Positions 35,031 through 49,100 of a stretch of DNA of 64,000 bases are shown here, in pieces. The DNA lies in the NCBI GenBank assembly GCA_022113835.1, contig JAILWY010000005.1:3366501-3430500 (forward strand), given 5' to 3'. The DNA comes from Atopsyche davidsoni (taxonomy: Eukaryota > Arthropoda > Insecta > Trichoptera > Hydrobiosidae). The translations under genes were made by a program, and so were the position numbers. Within the stretch, counting starts at the first letter, position 1. Every line of letters starts with the position of its first letter. A model generated the notes under the pieces. That model did not search any database. It was given only the letters and a program-made list of their open reading frames with translations, and was not told where the DNA came from.

Positions 35031-38000
35031 AATGTACTTAATCATTATTAATCAATAAAACCTGTATAGGTAAAATCGTACTTCCTGTGAGACGGTCAAA
35101 ATCAATAATATATGAAAAATATTAATATGTCTTTAGACATTTTTACTTTATCGGTTGTATATGCTCCGCGCTTTTAATAATAACAACGCAAAGACAACAG
35201 GGAACTCTCGTGATCTACAGTTAATGTAAAATATATGCATATTCTTCCAGTGAAATATTATTATAACATAGCTTATAAAAATATTTTTCATCGTTCAGCA
35301 AGGAGTATCTCACAGTCTGTTCAAACATCGTCGCATATAACATAGAAAACACCCATCGTTCAGCAATGCAGGCCCCATAGAATATCCGGTATACGTGACC
35401 TGAGCACTGATGCACTTCCTGTTGCAGTCGCATTTGTGCAACCGATGGACTAGTTTGAGATTCATTAGTAAAAGAATCATGATATAACAAGGTATAGAAT
35501 TACTTTGAAGAAGATTTGTTATTCTTTACATGCAACTAAGCACACATGTAAGTCATTGAACTGTGAATCACATAAACGTTTTTGCATTGAAGCACAAAGG
35601 GCTACTTACCTGTGAATGTGCTTATTTTAATATTTTTTTATTCATTTGATTTGTATTCATAGAAACATGTAGTATCTAATAAAATTATAAACAAATAATC
35701 CAGGAGTATCGACAATGAATATGAGTTAATACGTTTATTAGAGTTGCGAATAGTTTTCAAATGAAGCAGTTAAATGTTATAATTTAAGAAATAATTGATA
35801 TATTGAAACAATTATTTTAACATTGGTTGTTTTTTTCGAAAGTAGAAATAAATATAATTACAAAGTATTGAACTGAAAATAAACAATTTTAAAATATATA
35901 CTAAATAACCAGCATTAGACACTTTTACCAGATTTAAGAGTATAAATCAATTTTAAGGCTTTCTAATATGTCGTATTATTACATTTATAAAACTATTTTA
36001 AAAAAACCGTACTGAGACTTGGTAACTATTATTTAGTCGGTCAGTCTTTTAGAAACCAATAATAAAGCATAATACCCGAAATTATCTCAGTAACGAATTA
36101 TTTGCATTCAAGCAATTGTGGTTTAAATAATGTGTATAAAGATCTGCAAAATGATATGTAATTAGTAAATAGTTAGAAATCTAAAATGGATTTTTATTCT
36201 CAGCAGTCTAAATACACATTAATGTCAATTAAGCAATTTTGTCGTCTTTTTAAAGCCACTCGCATCGACTTCAGCGGGTCTCAGTTAAACATCCTTCATA
36301 AAATAATAAAAAGCAACAAAACGTCCGCAGTTAACAGGCCGTAATGTAACGGAAGTGGCAAACGATGAATGAAATTTATAGTTCACGCATCGCCCACTGT
36401 CGGAAGTCCCGAATGGTGAACAAATGTACTACTTGTGTCCCCAAATGGGTACTTCGGGTGTCCAAGTGTTCCTTTGTCCCTGTACCGGTTTTTTACGCGC
36501 CCTTCCCGACTAATTAAGGCATAAAGTATAGTGTGTTTGGTACTTAATTGACCCCAGACGATATATTGAATTGATCGCGTTTAAGGAGATGAACCCCAAG
36601 TCTTGAGTTATGTTCCATTTTGTTCGTTAAATACCATCCTAATGGTCATTATTTCAGAAAAGGGAAAACGTGTTTATTTTTTTAAAGTATTTATTTACCT
36701 GCTCAGAAATAAATTCAAACTTTGTTAAAAAGGTAAAGAACGAACAATATATTTATATATTTACAACAGGAGCTTTTTTGTACAGAAGCTTAGTTATACC
36801 TGTGTATATTGTACTACGTACATGTTAAGCTTGTTATGGTTTATATTAAATATATATATTTTTTTAATAATACAATAGTTACCTTAACACAATATATAAA
36901 TATATAATTAGACCAAACAAATCGTGTATAAAAAATATAAAACTTTTGCGGGGAGAATGAAAACTGGAATACATATAATAATGCCACAACCTTCACTCAT
37001 AAAGACTACTGGTTGAAATATAGAAAAAAGACACATTCGTGTACAGGCAGTCCGCTGTAACTTGGCGCAAAACCTTGATACTTGGACTATTATACATATT
37101 ATAGCTTCAAGCAAAGCACGGTTTTACAACAGAGGCTGCAGAAAGAATACAAGCAATTTATATAGTAAAATAAATAATTTAATCAAAATTAAACCGGAAT
37201 TACTTATAACATGACAAATTAATTTTTATATTAATAATATCTGGCTAATATAATACTGATGCATATTGTGCTTCGGGATGTTGAGCCGCGTATTTTTATC
37301 ATCATATTTTTATTTAATTATAACTCAATTGAAAGGCATCGCCTTCAGAGAATGAGTGCTTTGTTATTTGTACACTTCGACCATATATAACAAAGTAAAA
37401 AATTTAATTGTTGTATCAAGTCTGTAATCGGAGTATATTTGTTAAAAAAAAAATTGTTTTTTATACTTTGGCTTGTATTTAAAAATGAATAAGATACTTA
37501 TGAAACACCTAGTGCAGTAGTGCGAGGCCAACTGCGGCCCGCGGCCCCGGGAGAGGAGCAGGGGTGGTCATTATTTCTATTCCATATTATTATCACGCCA
37601 CCGCCGATACTGCCCATTGAGATCCTCCGTCGACCACGTTAGAGAACACTCCATAAATACAATAAGAAATACCAAAATGTCTACGTATTCATTAAATTTT
37701 GTTCGTAAGCGCCTTTGCCTGTTAATATTTTTTTTGTCTGTAGAAAAGTCATCAAGGAAAAAAATAATATTTATTATTTTTTTTTAAGTATAGAAACGAT
37801 TTTTTGTTATGAAAGATGTATATAATAAAGCAGTATACTAAAAAGCATGCTTGGCTTTGTTTTATGTCCTGGAGTATTCATAGTAAAACTGGAAGACGGA
37901 GTTTACCGACTGCCATCAAGAAGACTCTACTGGTCAGAGTTATGGCTACTAACAACCACTTCAGGCACTGAAATCTACAGTTTATCAAGTTTTATAGTTT

Positions 38001-39039
38001 ATAACATCAGCCAAAGATGTCGCTAAGATACTGCTTACTCGCACACTTTGTTAGTGATAAAGTTTATACTTATACTCGTAAAAAAAAAAAAACAAAGTTT
38101 TTATTTATATTTTAACCGAGCACTACTTTTATATGAGCTAGGAAACATTTTATAACGACAAATATTTACAACGAGTAAGTCTTATGTCTACGTGGATATT
38201 TCAACTTCAAATTTATATTTGATTTATATCATGAATTTTATTCTTCGTTTCACGACTGAATCTATTACTTTTAAGCATATCGTAAAATACTTTTATTAAA
38301 ACTAATTTGTCGGCCTCACACGGATATCGGCAATTTATAAAAAAAATTGTTATGAAACAGATGACAATTTTACTTTCATATTAGCCGATACGAGTGATAT
38401 ACAACTTGATGCTTATCTGATTTGTATGAATGCATATACAGGAATTCAGTTTGGCTAAAGTTGCAATGGTTGTATAAAAAAAAGGCTTTGAATGAGTTCA
38501 TAAATTTAATGTAACATAAAAAAACGCTTACGCTCCATAAGTCTGTAACCAGAAGCTATAAAGTCACACCTTGTATTCGTTGATTTTTTTTAATTACAAA
38601 TTTATCGGGTGTCCAGATTAATTATTACTTTTATGCCTATTATATAAATGCACATTACGTTAACTTGATTTTAGAGAGTTGTTTGAAAATCAAAATTAAA
38701 CTAAATGTAATTTGACCACAAGTTGAAATTGTGGTATTTAAAATTAATTTAATTCTGCTCATAATCATTTGACCTTTAAAACAGATACCTTATTTATCGA
38801 TTCAAGTACGTTGATATAATTTCCTATTCGATAATTTGTGTATGTAATTTAAACATATATTTACCAAACGCAATAAACAATTACTCAAAGCGACGTTTTA
38901 AAGTTAAAATAATTATTTGATTTCAAAATATTGAAGTATCATTTCTCTTTTCAATGCGTATGCAAAACCAATATAAACTGTTATAGTTCAAAATGAAACA
39001 AAAAAAATTGATTTTATTCATTTGGGAATTTTTTTTCAA
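35031..39039. other. A+T-rich DNA, no gene recognised
   Basis: The minus-strand frame 35221-35490 (89 codons) is the longest but matches no family I know. GC-richer pockets are at 36240-36620 and 37520-37640. The second begins CAGTAGTGCGAGGCCAACTG followed by CGGCCCGCGG, which recalls a hAT end, but no partner end was found. Confidence 0.45.
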
Positions 39040-39120
39040 CGAGAGGATCGAACCGAGGAACTTTCGGTTTTGTGACTTCTTATCTTTTAACCAACAAACC
39101 GGCGAAGCTACATGGAAATG
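39040..39120 (-). mobile_element. Possible tRNA-derived SINE head
   Basis: On the minus strand an A-box-like TGGTTAAAAGA (39093-39083) is followed by a B box GGTTCGATCC (39054-39045). Downstream is a short A-rich tract. The stems of a tRNA cannot be drawn well. A decayed SINE is the most likely reading. Confidence 0.35.
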
Positions 39121-42100
39121 ACTATTAATACTTGTTACTTTGTAGCACAGTTGTTTCACGGAATACTAATAATTAGGTTAGTTGTAGCTAGCAGCTCTCA
39201 CTTAAGTCACATGTGACTTATAACTGTGCTACTCGCAGGTTACCAGGCCGGTACTTCCTATCCGGCGACTAACAGTGCAACGATCTCAGTTGCATAAATA
39301 ATACACACTTCCACGCCATTATCATTGTTTTCATTGCTATTTACCATTCCAAGAAAGCAATGTCGGCTACTTCTAATAAGCTGTTGAAAGACTTTTTTTG
39401 GTATCTCTATAAGACGTTAATTCAATTGCTTGTCTTTACTTTACGCGCAGGCATTATCTTAATTATGTTATATGAATTGAAACTCATACTTCTCTATAAT
39501 ATTGGAGACCGCAAGTGGAAGAGATGGATAGGAATGCGGTTAAAAGCGGTTGGTGCCAATTACACTTTTCACTACTCTGGTATTTGCCCTGTTTATCATA
39601 GGATGCATAATTTACACAGGTAAGGTTTAGTTTCTTTTTCAATTTAACCTAGATACTATTTGTATCTTTTGCATAATTTAAAAAAAATATTGCTTTATTG
39701 ACGATCGAACCTGAAATCGAATGCAACTTGTTGATGGAAAAATGCGACTAAAGATTAATTAAATTTAAGAAATATTAATAAGTTCTCATGCATATTAATT
39801 CACAGAAATTCTTAATGTGATGTCATTTTTTTAGCAAGTAGCTTAGCATTCACGCAAAGTGTATCAGTTTTAAAATACCGGGTGTTTTGGATACATCGTT
39901 ACGTGTGAAATTTAAATATTTCCAATGCAAACACGTTTCAGCACGTAATTAAAAAATAACTCAATTAAATGAACCGAGATACACGTCTTTCAATCCCAAA
40001 ACGGCACGGGCGATCAGAATCTCCTCCAAAAACAGCGAAATCCCTTTCAAACGTCTCATTTAATAAAGTAGTTATCTTCCTACAACCATCAATTAAATGC
40101 TAATTTCTCGTATGTTTATTCAAAAATGTACCAAACGCAACGGTTTACACTTAAAATAGTCTGGTCACTTACACGGCACACATTGTCTGTAGCTGCAAAG
40201 TAAATTTTAACGAGCGCATACATAACTGTAAAGAGGGAACGCGTTTTCAATACAACATTTTTTTCATACTACCGTTTCAATAGAATAAGGCAATTAAGAA
40301 ACAATCTTTATTAATTGCTGCATTGTAATTGTGTTTAAAGCTGGAGCTACATAGATTAAAACAATTAATATTAATATTTTATTTTAAAAAATCACTGTAT
40401 GTAAATTATTGATAAGTTTAAATATTTTCATTGTAGTTGGCCTATTGCCTTGATGGTTTGATAGTTGATTATCGACTATAAGTTTTCCGGCTCAGTTTAG
40501 TTCAAACAGTTTGAATTTATAATGATTTCAATAAATGTTATCCCTAGAATTGTTAATCCTACAATTATCAATCCACAATCAATTTTTAAATTGTATTTTT
40601 ATTGTTTAAAATGTTAACCACTAATAATAAAATCTCACATTAAAATGATTCAATTATTATGCATATTAAGTGCTAATAGAAACAATGAGCGTATTCTTTA
40701 TTTTAATTGAAATTTTATTTATTATTTATTTATAACCACAGTTTGTCACCAATTCTCGTTAATTAGGTGATTTATTTCTACTATCAAAATATCCGTCAAA
40801 TGAGCGGCACTAATATGACTAACTATGTGGTTTTTAATAAATGTATATGGTCAAATTATTCTCACCGCCCAGTTTCGATGAATCCGCAATCTTTTTTACA
40901 CGTGAAACGAAGAGAAGTAATATTTTTTTTATCGATCAATATTTCTAATACTAAAAAATAATAATTCATTTTTCGTTTTCATCGAGTTTCATATCAACAC
41001 TGAGTTTATTTATCACCATTGATCTATCTCGGATACTGGGATGTATTCAAACATAATTAAACAAGGATTCAAAATCTAAGTTTATATTATTAATACTGCA
41101 TGATGATTTTTCACACAACATAAAAGTTTTTGCTTGTTGTACGGAGAAAACATCAAAATCATATGCAAAATTTAACATTGTAGTTATTTTAAAATATGAT
41201 ATTATCGAAAAAAGCGCAAATAGATATGGTGATTAAAAAATCATACAATAATAAAAATTCCCATTGAAATTTAATTATTTTATCAATTTCTTATATATAA
41301 ATCCAAGATTTCAATTTTTTTTGTACGTTCACATACGAGAATAGCAGTTCAAATTAATAAACAACTTTTTTCAATTTCATGGCATCTCTCCTTCATTGTT
41401 TTCCCCACACAAAGTGGAATAATCCCTTACAAGGCACATTGCTCAATAAACTGTTGTCGTTCCAATGCTACGATGAATATGCACGATCTGGTAGCAGATT
41501 CACTGAAAAAAACAGGGTTGTAAAATTTACGCAAGAAATACAATTTTCTTAAATATAAATGATATGTCAAAAATATACTTTAAAAATTCAATTTTTTTTC
41601 TGTTTATTTGATATAACATAAATTCTGTAGATAATCGTAAACGCTTTTATATAATACTATAGCATAAATAAACCATTATTTATATAGACATTTGGAGTTG
41701 AGTTTATTTATAAAACACAAATAATTTTTTTTAAAGTTGCACCCTATCTGATAACTAAATATTGTATTGCCATCAGAATCAACATAGAGCCTTAGAAAAA
41801 TTGCAAAAGCTTCAATGAATTTCTATAACCTCCTTATTTATTTTATAAATTTTATATTGAGTAAGTTGGCAGCCCTGCAGTCGGCTAATTTACATTGTTT
41901 GTCACGGAGAAGCTCGCATTGTCAACTGAGACAATGTAGTTCCGCCGTGAGCAAACAAAACAGAAAAGGCTTGCGATGAAATTGGCTCCAGCCGGAGTAA
42001 AATGCCGGCCGACTCCAATCAGATTGTAAAAACACCAACTTTTACTCTTTTTCACAACATTTCCGAGTCCTTCCTTATATACGAGGTTTTTTTTTTTTAC

Positions 42101-42395
42101 CTCAGTCTATTTTCTAGAATCAACATTGGCAGAGTTTGCTCTATTGGTAAGAAAAATAATTGCTTGTATTCGTAAGCTTATTTGCTTCATGTGTACCTAA
42201 AATATTTTATTTAACCTTTGCTCCGGATTCATTCAAAATTCACCAAAACATTGTTAGAGCCACATTGAAAATATTATTTTTTTGTTAAAATTCCACCAAG
42301 TATTTTCTATCAAAATTTATTATATTTTAATAACACGCAATATTCGATGTACTATAATTGGTCTTAGCACCTATTTTTAAATGGATTTCGACATA
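39121..42395. other. A+T-rich DNA, no gene recognised
   Basis: The plus frame 39360-39623 (87 codons, hydrophobic with a possible membrane segment at residues 20-45) is followed by a possible donor (CACAG|GTAAGG at about 39620). It has no recognisable domain and no clear acceptor, so it is left unassigned. GC-richer DNA lies at 41870-42010. Confidence 0.35.
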
Positions 42396-42660
42396 CGTCG
42401 ACTTTCGAATCGACACAAACTGGTCGATAGTAGCCCATTTGCTGCATACAATAATGCTATTAATTAATTATTGGTCGATCGTTTAAATCGAGCTACAAGA
42501 ATGGCGGACTCGACATATTCGATTCGATATCGATCTGGTGACAATCGAACCAAAAAGTGACAGAGTGACCGACCGGAGCAGCGACTTTCACCGGACCAGT
42601 TCGATGGACCGCTCGGAGCTAGAAAGTGTATCATGCGGGGCAAGGTGGCGCAACGAATTT
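42396..42660. promoter_or_regulatory. TCGA/ATCGAT-rich cluster, possible regulatory DNA
   Basis: This stretch repeats TCGAT- and TCGAC-type motifs (for example GTCGACTTTCGAATCGAC at 42397-42414, GGTCGATCG at about 42473, ATTCGATTCGATATCGATC at about 42518) in otherwise A+T-rich DNA, then turns GC-rich. ATCGAT motifs occur in insect promoters bound by DREF (TATCGATA), but no exact site is present. A short open frame preceded by an acceptor-like TTGCAATTACAG follows at 42779. The role is inferred only from composition. Confidence 0.25.
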
Positions 42661-42997
42661 GACAACTTCCTATATATCCAGTATAGCAATTAGGGTGACC
42701 ATTATTGATTGAACACTTATCGTCTAAATTATTTTTTTATGTGGGGTATGTGTTTATTTAATTATTTTGCAATTACAGATGTTCAATGCTCTTCCCATTA
42801 TGTTGCTTGTGAATGGCTGCAGTGGACTAAGAATGATTGTGGAGGGATGGGCTCCTGCTATTGTTGCTGTAGCTTGCTGCAGAAGGAGTATCAGATCTAA
42901 TCGCCAAAACTTAATAAAGAAAAGATTATATAACAATGCTATTGGGCAGCAGCAATACGCAGACTTTTCCTTCCAATTAAAACTACGGTGTAGAAGA

Positions 42998-43106
42998 ACC
43001 CGGGTACTCTCTACACTATTTTCCCCTTAGAAAACCATGAACACTGGCTCAGCATGAGTATTTGCTCAGTGAAATGGTCGCCAACCTCTTCTAAGGAGAG
43101 ACCACA
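42998..43106. repeat. Dispersed repeat shared with 52.2 kb
   Basis: GGGTACTCTCTACACTATT, CCCCTTAGAAAACCATGAAC and CCTCTTCTAAGGAGAG occur here in the same order and spacing as the related blocks at 52198-52284. The last block forms a small palindrome. This pattern fits the 3' untranslated end of a non-LTR element, but no coding relic identifies it. Confidence 0.45.
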
Positions 43107-46100
43107 AACTAAGGCAATGCAATAATAGTATAATTTTGATATTTTGACTAAGAGTTCTGTCACCATTTAACCAAAAAGAGAGGCACTTGATGAAGAAAAA
43201 CAAAAAATGATGAATAGTATGAGTTTTTTTTTTTTAAATAATAATGATGATTCACTGCATACTGATAAAACCGATACTTTATTTTTATTGAAGTCGTCCC
43301 CACAGTTGATCAGTTTTATATCAATGGAATATATTTATTTCTACGCTTATAAAAAAATGCGATGGTTAAATATTTATACGTTTTATTTAATTACCGATCA
43401 TTACTTGTTCTAAAAATATCATATGGCCACCTTAATTTTAATGCATAACGACGTGTATAATTGCCTTGAGCCAAATGTGTGCTTTTGTGACGTCACATCC
43501 GGAATACTAGCTTGATAAGTAATAAGACTTATTGGTTAGTTATGACTCTTACCTAATTTTGAATTATTTTTGATACGAAATTAAAGGTTGAGAAACTCCC
43601 AGCTACTGTGTGTACTCTTGTTACTTATTGACTTATAAATAATGGATTGTTGTAATCTTATTGTTAAATTATTCATAATTTACAGTTTGCTCAGCGATTG
43701 TTCAACTTTAATTCTTGAGAGAAACGCCTAATTATTTATTTTTAGTCGCACTATCATTAATTTTATTTTTATGTGATAAGATATTGTTACAAAATTTTGG
43801 TCGCAAAAAATTACAAAATATTAGTAACATATAAGAAAATGTATTTAAAAAAATGATCGTATTTCAGATTTCAAAAAAAGTAATCTTCTTCATATATTCA
43901 ATATGAAAAGATAATATTTTTTAAATACATTTGGAAATCTCAATTTTTGATACAAATTAAAGTGTTTTTTTTTTTTCAAATGATATAACTTATTGTTTTC
44001 ATTTTATTGAAATGCTCGCACTCGCGGTTTTATGGTATTATTACTTATTAAAACGGGAAACGCATTTTTAATGGTAGATTGCATAACTGCATCGGGTAAT
44101 ACAGAAATAATAGACTCAATATAAAAGCTTACCTTGACTTTTACTGCAGTTCATAATAATTATGAATTATGTGCGGCCGGTAGATTAATATAATTTTAAT
44201 AGATATTATATTATTGGTATCATTTTAGTAGATTAATATTATTGATATTTTTTTTAGAAAAATCACTTTAATTATGATTCATAGTTCTAAAAACCATAGG
44301 TAAAATAGCTACACTTAAAAAAATACTCTACTAATTATTTTTTTGGTGCAGTGGTTAAATGTGGTGGTTTAAAATTGTATAAGTGATTAAAATATTCTGA
44401 CTGGGTATTTTTTATGTTATATTTAAGCTTTTAGCATAAGATAATATGTAAAATATTTTTTAATATAATAAGTTTTAAATTTTAGATGACATCGGTATAT
44501 ATACATCGTTTTACCAATAGCCTTAATTGGGCATCCTTGACATTTGCATCTGATCTTATTATTGAAATAAAATTGATTGCTGTAAAAACATATTGTTTAA
44601 TTACTGCAGATGCAAGACGTGAAGGCTGTGCTAATTTGATTAAAGGCTTTTGCAATAATGTCTATTTCCAAACTGAATTTCACTAATGAACGATATAATA
44701 ATTTTTATTTGCCTTGTGCCTTGTTTTTCTGAACTAAATCTCACAAATATTATGACTTGGAAGTCCACTTGCCATTTATGTAGCCCATTTTTTTTAACTA
44801 ACGCAGTGTTATGTAAAGTCACTTTCTAAAATACGGTTACCTTTCATTATATTTCGATGATTTTCGATTTTAATTAGATGCCTTGCATCACTCGAGCGCA
44901 AGAGGATATAAGCGATTCTAATAAAAAGCATGAATATTTTTATAAGTGGAGCTAATAAAATACCCCATGCTTTGTAGGTGAAACGTAAACCGACTTTATA
45001 TTCTTATTTAACTTGAGTATTGGTATCGTACTTTATTATAATAATGATACTTAACAAGTAGTTCGAACATATTACGAATATTATTCTTAAAGATAATTGG
45101 AGTATAGAAAATAAACAATGAATTCTATTATTATAAAATATGATAATTTCCCAATGTTCCGTCCAAATCTTTCAGAAAAGCAGCAAAGACTGTAAACTCA
45201 CTATGCAATATTTATGAATTTTGTATAATAATTTTCTAACAAAACGGTAAGATCTAGCCGCAGAGTTTTGTCAAGAGTATAAAAATATTTATAAAAAACT
45301 AATTTTAGAGAAAGCAGTGGATTGATACTTGTACTAACTGTGTGCCTCAGTTACAAATAAAATATCATCTCAATCACTCAGCAATAATTAACTTTTTTCG
45401 TGTATACTCTTAGATCTGATTCACTCATCACTTCCGCCTTTCCGGTGTATCATCTGTTCCAGAATCACCAAAACCCTCTAGGCCTGTACACACTTCAGTA
45501 TTATATGTTACAATACTAAACACAAAGCAATACATTTACTTTCCGGATATATTACAAGGTACACAATCATTTACAGGTACTTCGATCCATGTTTTACAGT
45601 CCAATTACACAAAGACGCCATAGTATTATTAAACCTTCGGCTAAATACTGACGGATAGACCTCTATACGAATTTATTGAAGTCATAATATTCTATATTAA
45701 CCGCTAATGAGGCCTATTTGCGCAATTATAAAATGATAAAGACGGCCGTCTCGCGGCGTCTTCTTCCATCTCCAGGGATACCGACTGATTGAGCCAATTT
45801 CCTGTGCTGCAGATGAAGAGCAAAAACTGGCGTTTGACAGGTTACGCGATGATCGCGACGGGCCTGCCGGATAATCGAACATACCTGCCCGCTAGATACC
45901 TTAATTACCATGTTTCCTTTTTATGTACAATATGAATTGAATTTTAATCACATATTTCTCTTAGCAAATTTCTTCGTGTTGTAGAAAATGTAATGAAATA
46001 TTATTTTTTTAATCCAAATATTATTTTATAATTATTACTTGCTAAGTAGCAACGCAAGAGAAATTGCTATTGGCCAGATAACATTTGGTTGTCAGTTGTG

Positions 46101-49100
46101 TTGCTGCGTGTGTAGGCAGTCTAAGTGACGCGCTCTATAAACCTGGGACTCTAGTAGCATACAGCGTGATAATAAACCAATGAACACAAGCAATCTAAAA
46201 ACACAATAATATAACAATTTGATTAATGCCTTAGTAACGTCGTTTAGTAATTGATCGTACGTAAGTCTCGTCTCCCACGCGAAAAATAATTTGGCAGCTT
46301 CCGATGTTTTGATTAAAATTGAATTATTAAAAACTTGTAGTGATGGGAGTTTCAAAGAAACATTTTAAACGGCTTCACTCTTGCATTTCTACTTTATCAA
46401 TGAAGCTGTTACTTTCTAGTGGCTTCAGAGTATGATAATGTAAGTTTTTATATTTGATATAATTTATTTAAATGACAGATAATCTATTAATAAAGAGTAT
46501 GTCACTAGAAAAGTAGAAATATTCAGAGGAAGATGCAGATAAGCTCGTATAAATAAGTATCTACGAGTATATGCAATGGCTATTATTTGCAGTTTGATAT
46601 ATATTACGTATTAACGTTAGTTCATATTAATAATGAACAGAAAATATTTGACAAAAAAAAAATTAATTCACCTATATTTATACGTGCAACAACTAAAAGC
46701 TTCCTAGTATTTATTTCAAAATTAATGTTTTCCTAAAACTATCGATACTTGATTTTTTCAAGCTTTTTTTTTGGAAAATATAATTTCGACAAATATTTTT
46801 TAAAATCAAATTCGATCAATAAAACTTGACCTGATTACAAAAAATGGCATAAAATGCTTCATCCGTTTAAAAAAAGCGCCTATGTTTCATTACTTGTTGT
46901 TTCGAGTGTAACAGTTTCTGCTCCATTGACTTGCCATTATAACAGAGCAAGCTTCAAATGCTGTAGCGCTTTGGGATACAACTACCGGTTGTGTACGCTA
47001 CAAGATACGGGATACAGCTAAATGCGATCGCTCAAACTAGTTTCCTATTTACATAACATATTATAAGATATATTTATTCTCGAACGTTCTCCGATCATTA
47101 ATCAACATCCAAGAACAATTATCTCCCGTACCTATGCTTGTAGATCATGATTGCTTAACAATTTCATTACCCGCCGTAATAAAACCTCATTGTCTATAAC
47201 ATGATTTTCTTGTTTATTAAATCACGTTATTTTATTTTCATTTTAACTCCAACCTTTCGCGCCTGTTACAAATGAATTGAACACCAAAAAAATTATATTT
47301 ATTCAAATCATTCTTGAAAACCTACAAAAATCTACATTGTTACGAAGTGTTTTTAAACCTCAAAAATAGAAATCGACTCATTTAATAAATAGATGCTCTC
47401 TGGACTGATCAAGAACTTTTTGAAAAATAAAAATTTAATCTTTGTAAATTTCAATGTTAATATAATGCTGTAGGACATGTGACAAGTAAGCGCTTCAATT
47501 AAAATATAGGAAATCAGAATCACACAGGCTTTGTTACACAGAGATAACATGTCCGAAAAAATGACACAAATGTAGTAATGGATATATGCAGAAAAATAGC
47601 AACTGTTTATTTATTATGATTTTTCAGAAACACTCGTTTATGGTGGGTCAAAATAGCAACTGGTGTATTAGTAGTTTTGAAGCAAAACCGGAGAGACCCG
47701 GACACAAATCAACTTATGCAAAAGCCACCGTAACACGGCGGAGGTGTGTAATATTATAAATGAGCGGTATTATATGCAATTATGCTATTTTCATGAAAAT
47801 ATGGAGCAAGTTGGTTTCCTTACTTGTCCGTATTTCTTGCTGCAATTATTCGATATGGGAGAGCTGGCGGTCAACGATCCACGGGGACGCTAACAGCACC
47901 TATTGGTTTGATCGATGTAGTTGAAATTTAAGCCCAAAGTATGTAAAACGTTTTTCTAACAACTAAAATGGCTTACATGCTGATGGATGGTAGGCATTAG
48001 AATACATAATGTATTCGGTTTTAATTTTATTCAGTAGTTACAAAGCTGCTATTTGAATAAATACATATTGAAACGAATCAAGTCTTCAGCCTCTGCGTTG
48101 ATCATAAATCATAGATTTTATGTTTTTAGGGTTCATTAAGGCCGCTTTATTGATCTTTTATAATGTTATTTATTTTCCTGTAATTTACTGAAAAATAATC
48201 CTACTTTTCATTTCGATTAATTAAAATACTTGTTTATACTTACAGGAATAACACAAAAATAGTCGAAAGTGACCTTACTTATTTAACCTTTTGTACAACA
48301 AAAGAATACAAACATATTCGTTGAGGTTTGACAAGCATAATCAAATAAAATTTAAAATAAATATTTTGAAGTCAAAACAAAGTTTATTAAATATAAGAAA
48401 ACAACGAAGTAAACATAATTATATAGTGATAACATATTATCAAATTTCATAGTGGAAGTATCAACACAATATTTTAACATTAACTCAGGTTGAGGTCTAT
48501 TTTAAACAAAAAAAATATAATGACTTAATGGCTAGAAGATGTGCCTTTCAAGAGTTAGTAATCACTTATTGGTTTTACAAAATCAAATTCAATTTAAGAG
48601 ATATTTCTATCGAAAGTTGCTGGCGTCGTGCAAAGAGTTTAAATACCCGCTATAATGTATTAGATCACATTTCTCAAACAAATTCATAATATTACGACTC
48701 GTTCTGAATACTCGATTTCATTTCGGTTTTATGACTTGATGAGCTGCGAACCTTAATTGCATAATCATCGTATAACTTTTTGTTTTCGTTTCGTACACAA
48801 AGCAAAAGTCGTTTTGCCAGTCAAAAATTAAGCCGCGGTGAAGGCATTAGCATCTGGGGTACTTCGTTTTATTTGTTCGTTCGTATTTTAATGAAACAAT
48901 ATCTTAATCATGCCGTTTTGGTTTGTCCATTCGAGGGAGAAAGCCTGACAAAGGTTATTGCGGAAGTCTTCACATAAACAGTTTTATTTTCCGCCGTTAA
49001 AGAAACGATTCTCAAACGCTATTATCTTAGCACAACGTCCTTTTTATAAAGGAATTAGGCCCCCTGACATAACAGAAGATAAGCACTGCCATCAGGATTA

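Noticed and set aside
35221..35490. 89-codon minus-strand open frame
   Set aside because: No family resemblance, no clear splice sites or neighbours; length is within chance for a 64-kb window.
37518..37570. CAGTAGTGCGAGGCCAACTG plus CGGCCCGCGG resembling a hAT terminus
   Set aside because: No matching inverted end and no 8-bp duplication found downstream, so an element cannot be supported.
39360..39623. 87-codon hydrophobic open frame followed by a possible splice donor
   Set aside because: No recognisable domain, no clear upstream acceptor or partner exon, and residue bias expected from A+T-rich DNA.
39876..39900. CCGGGTGTTTTGGATACATC resembling a Tc1/mariner end
   Set aside because: No inverted partner and no transposase remnant nearby.
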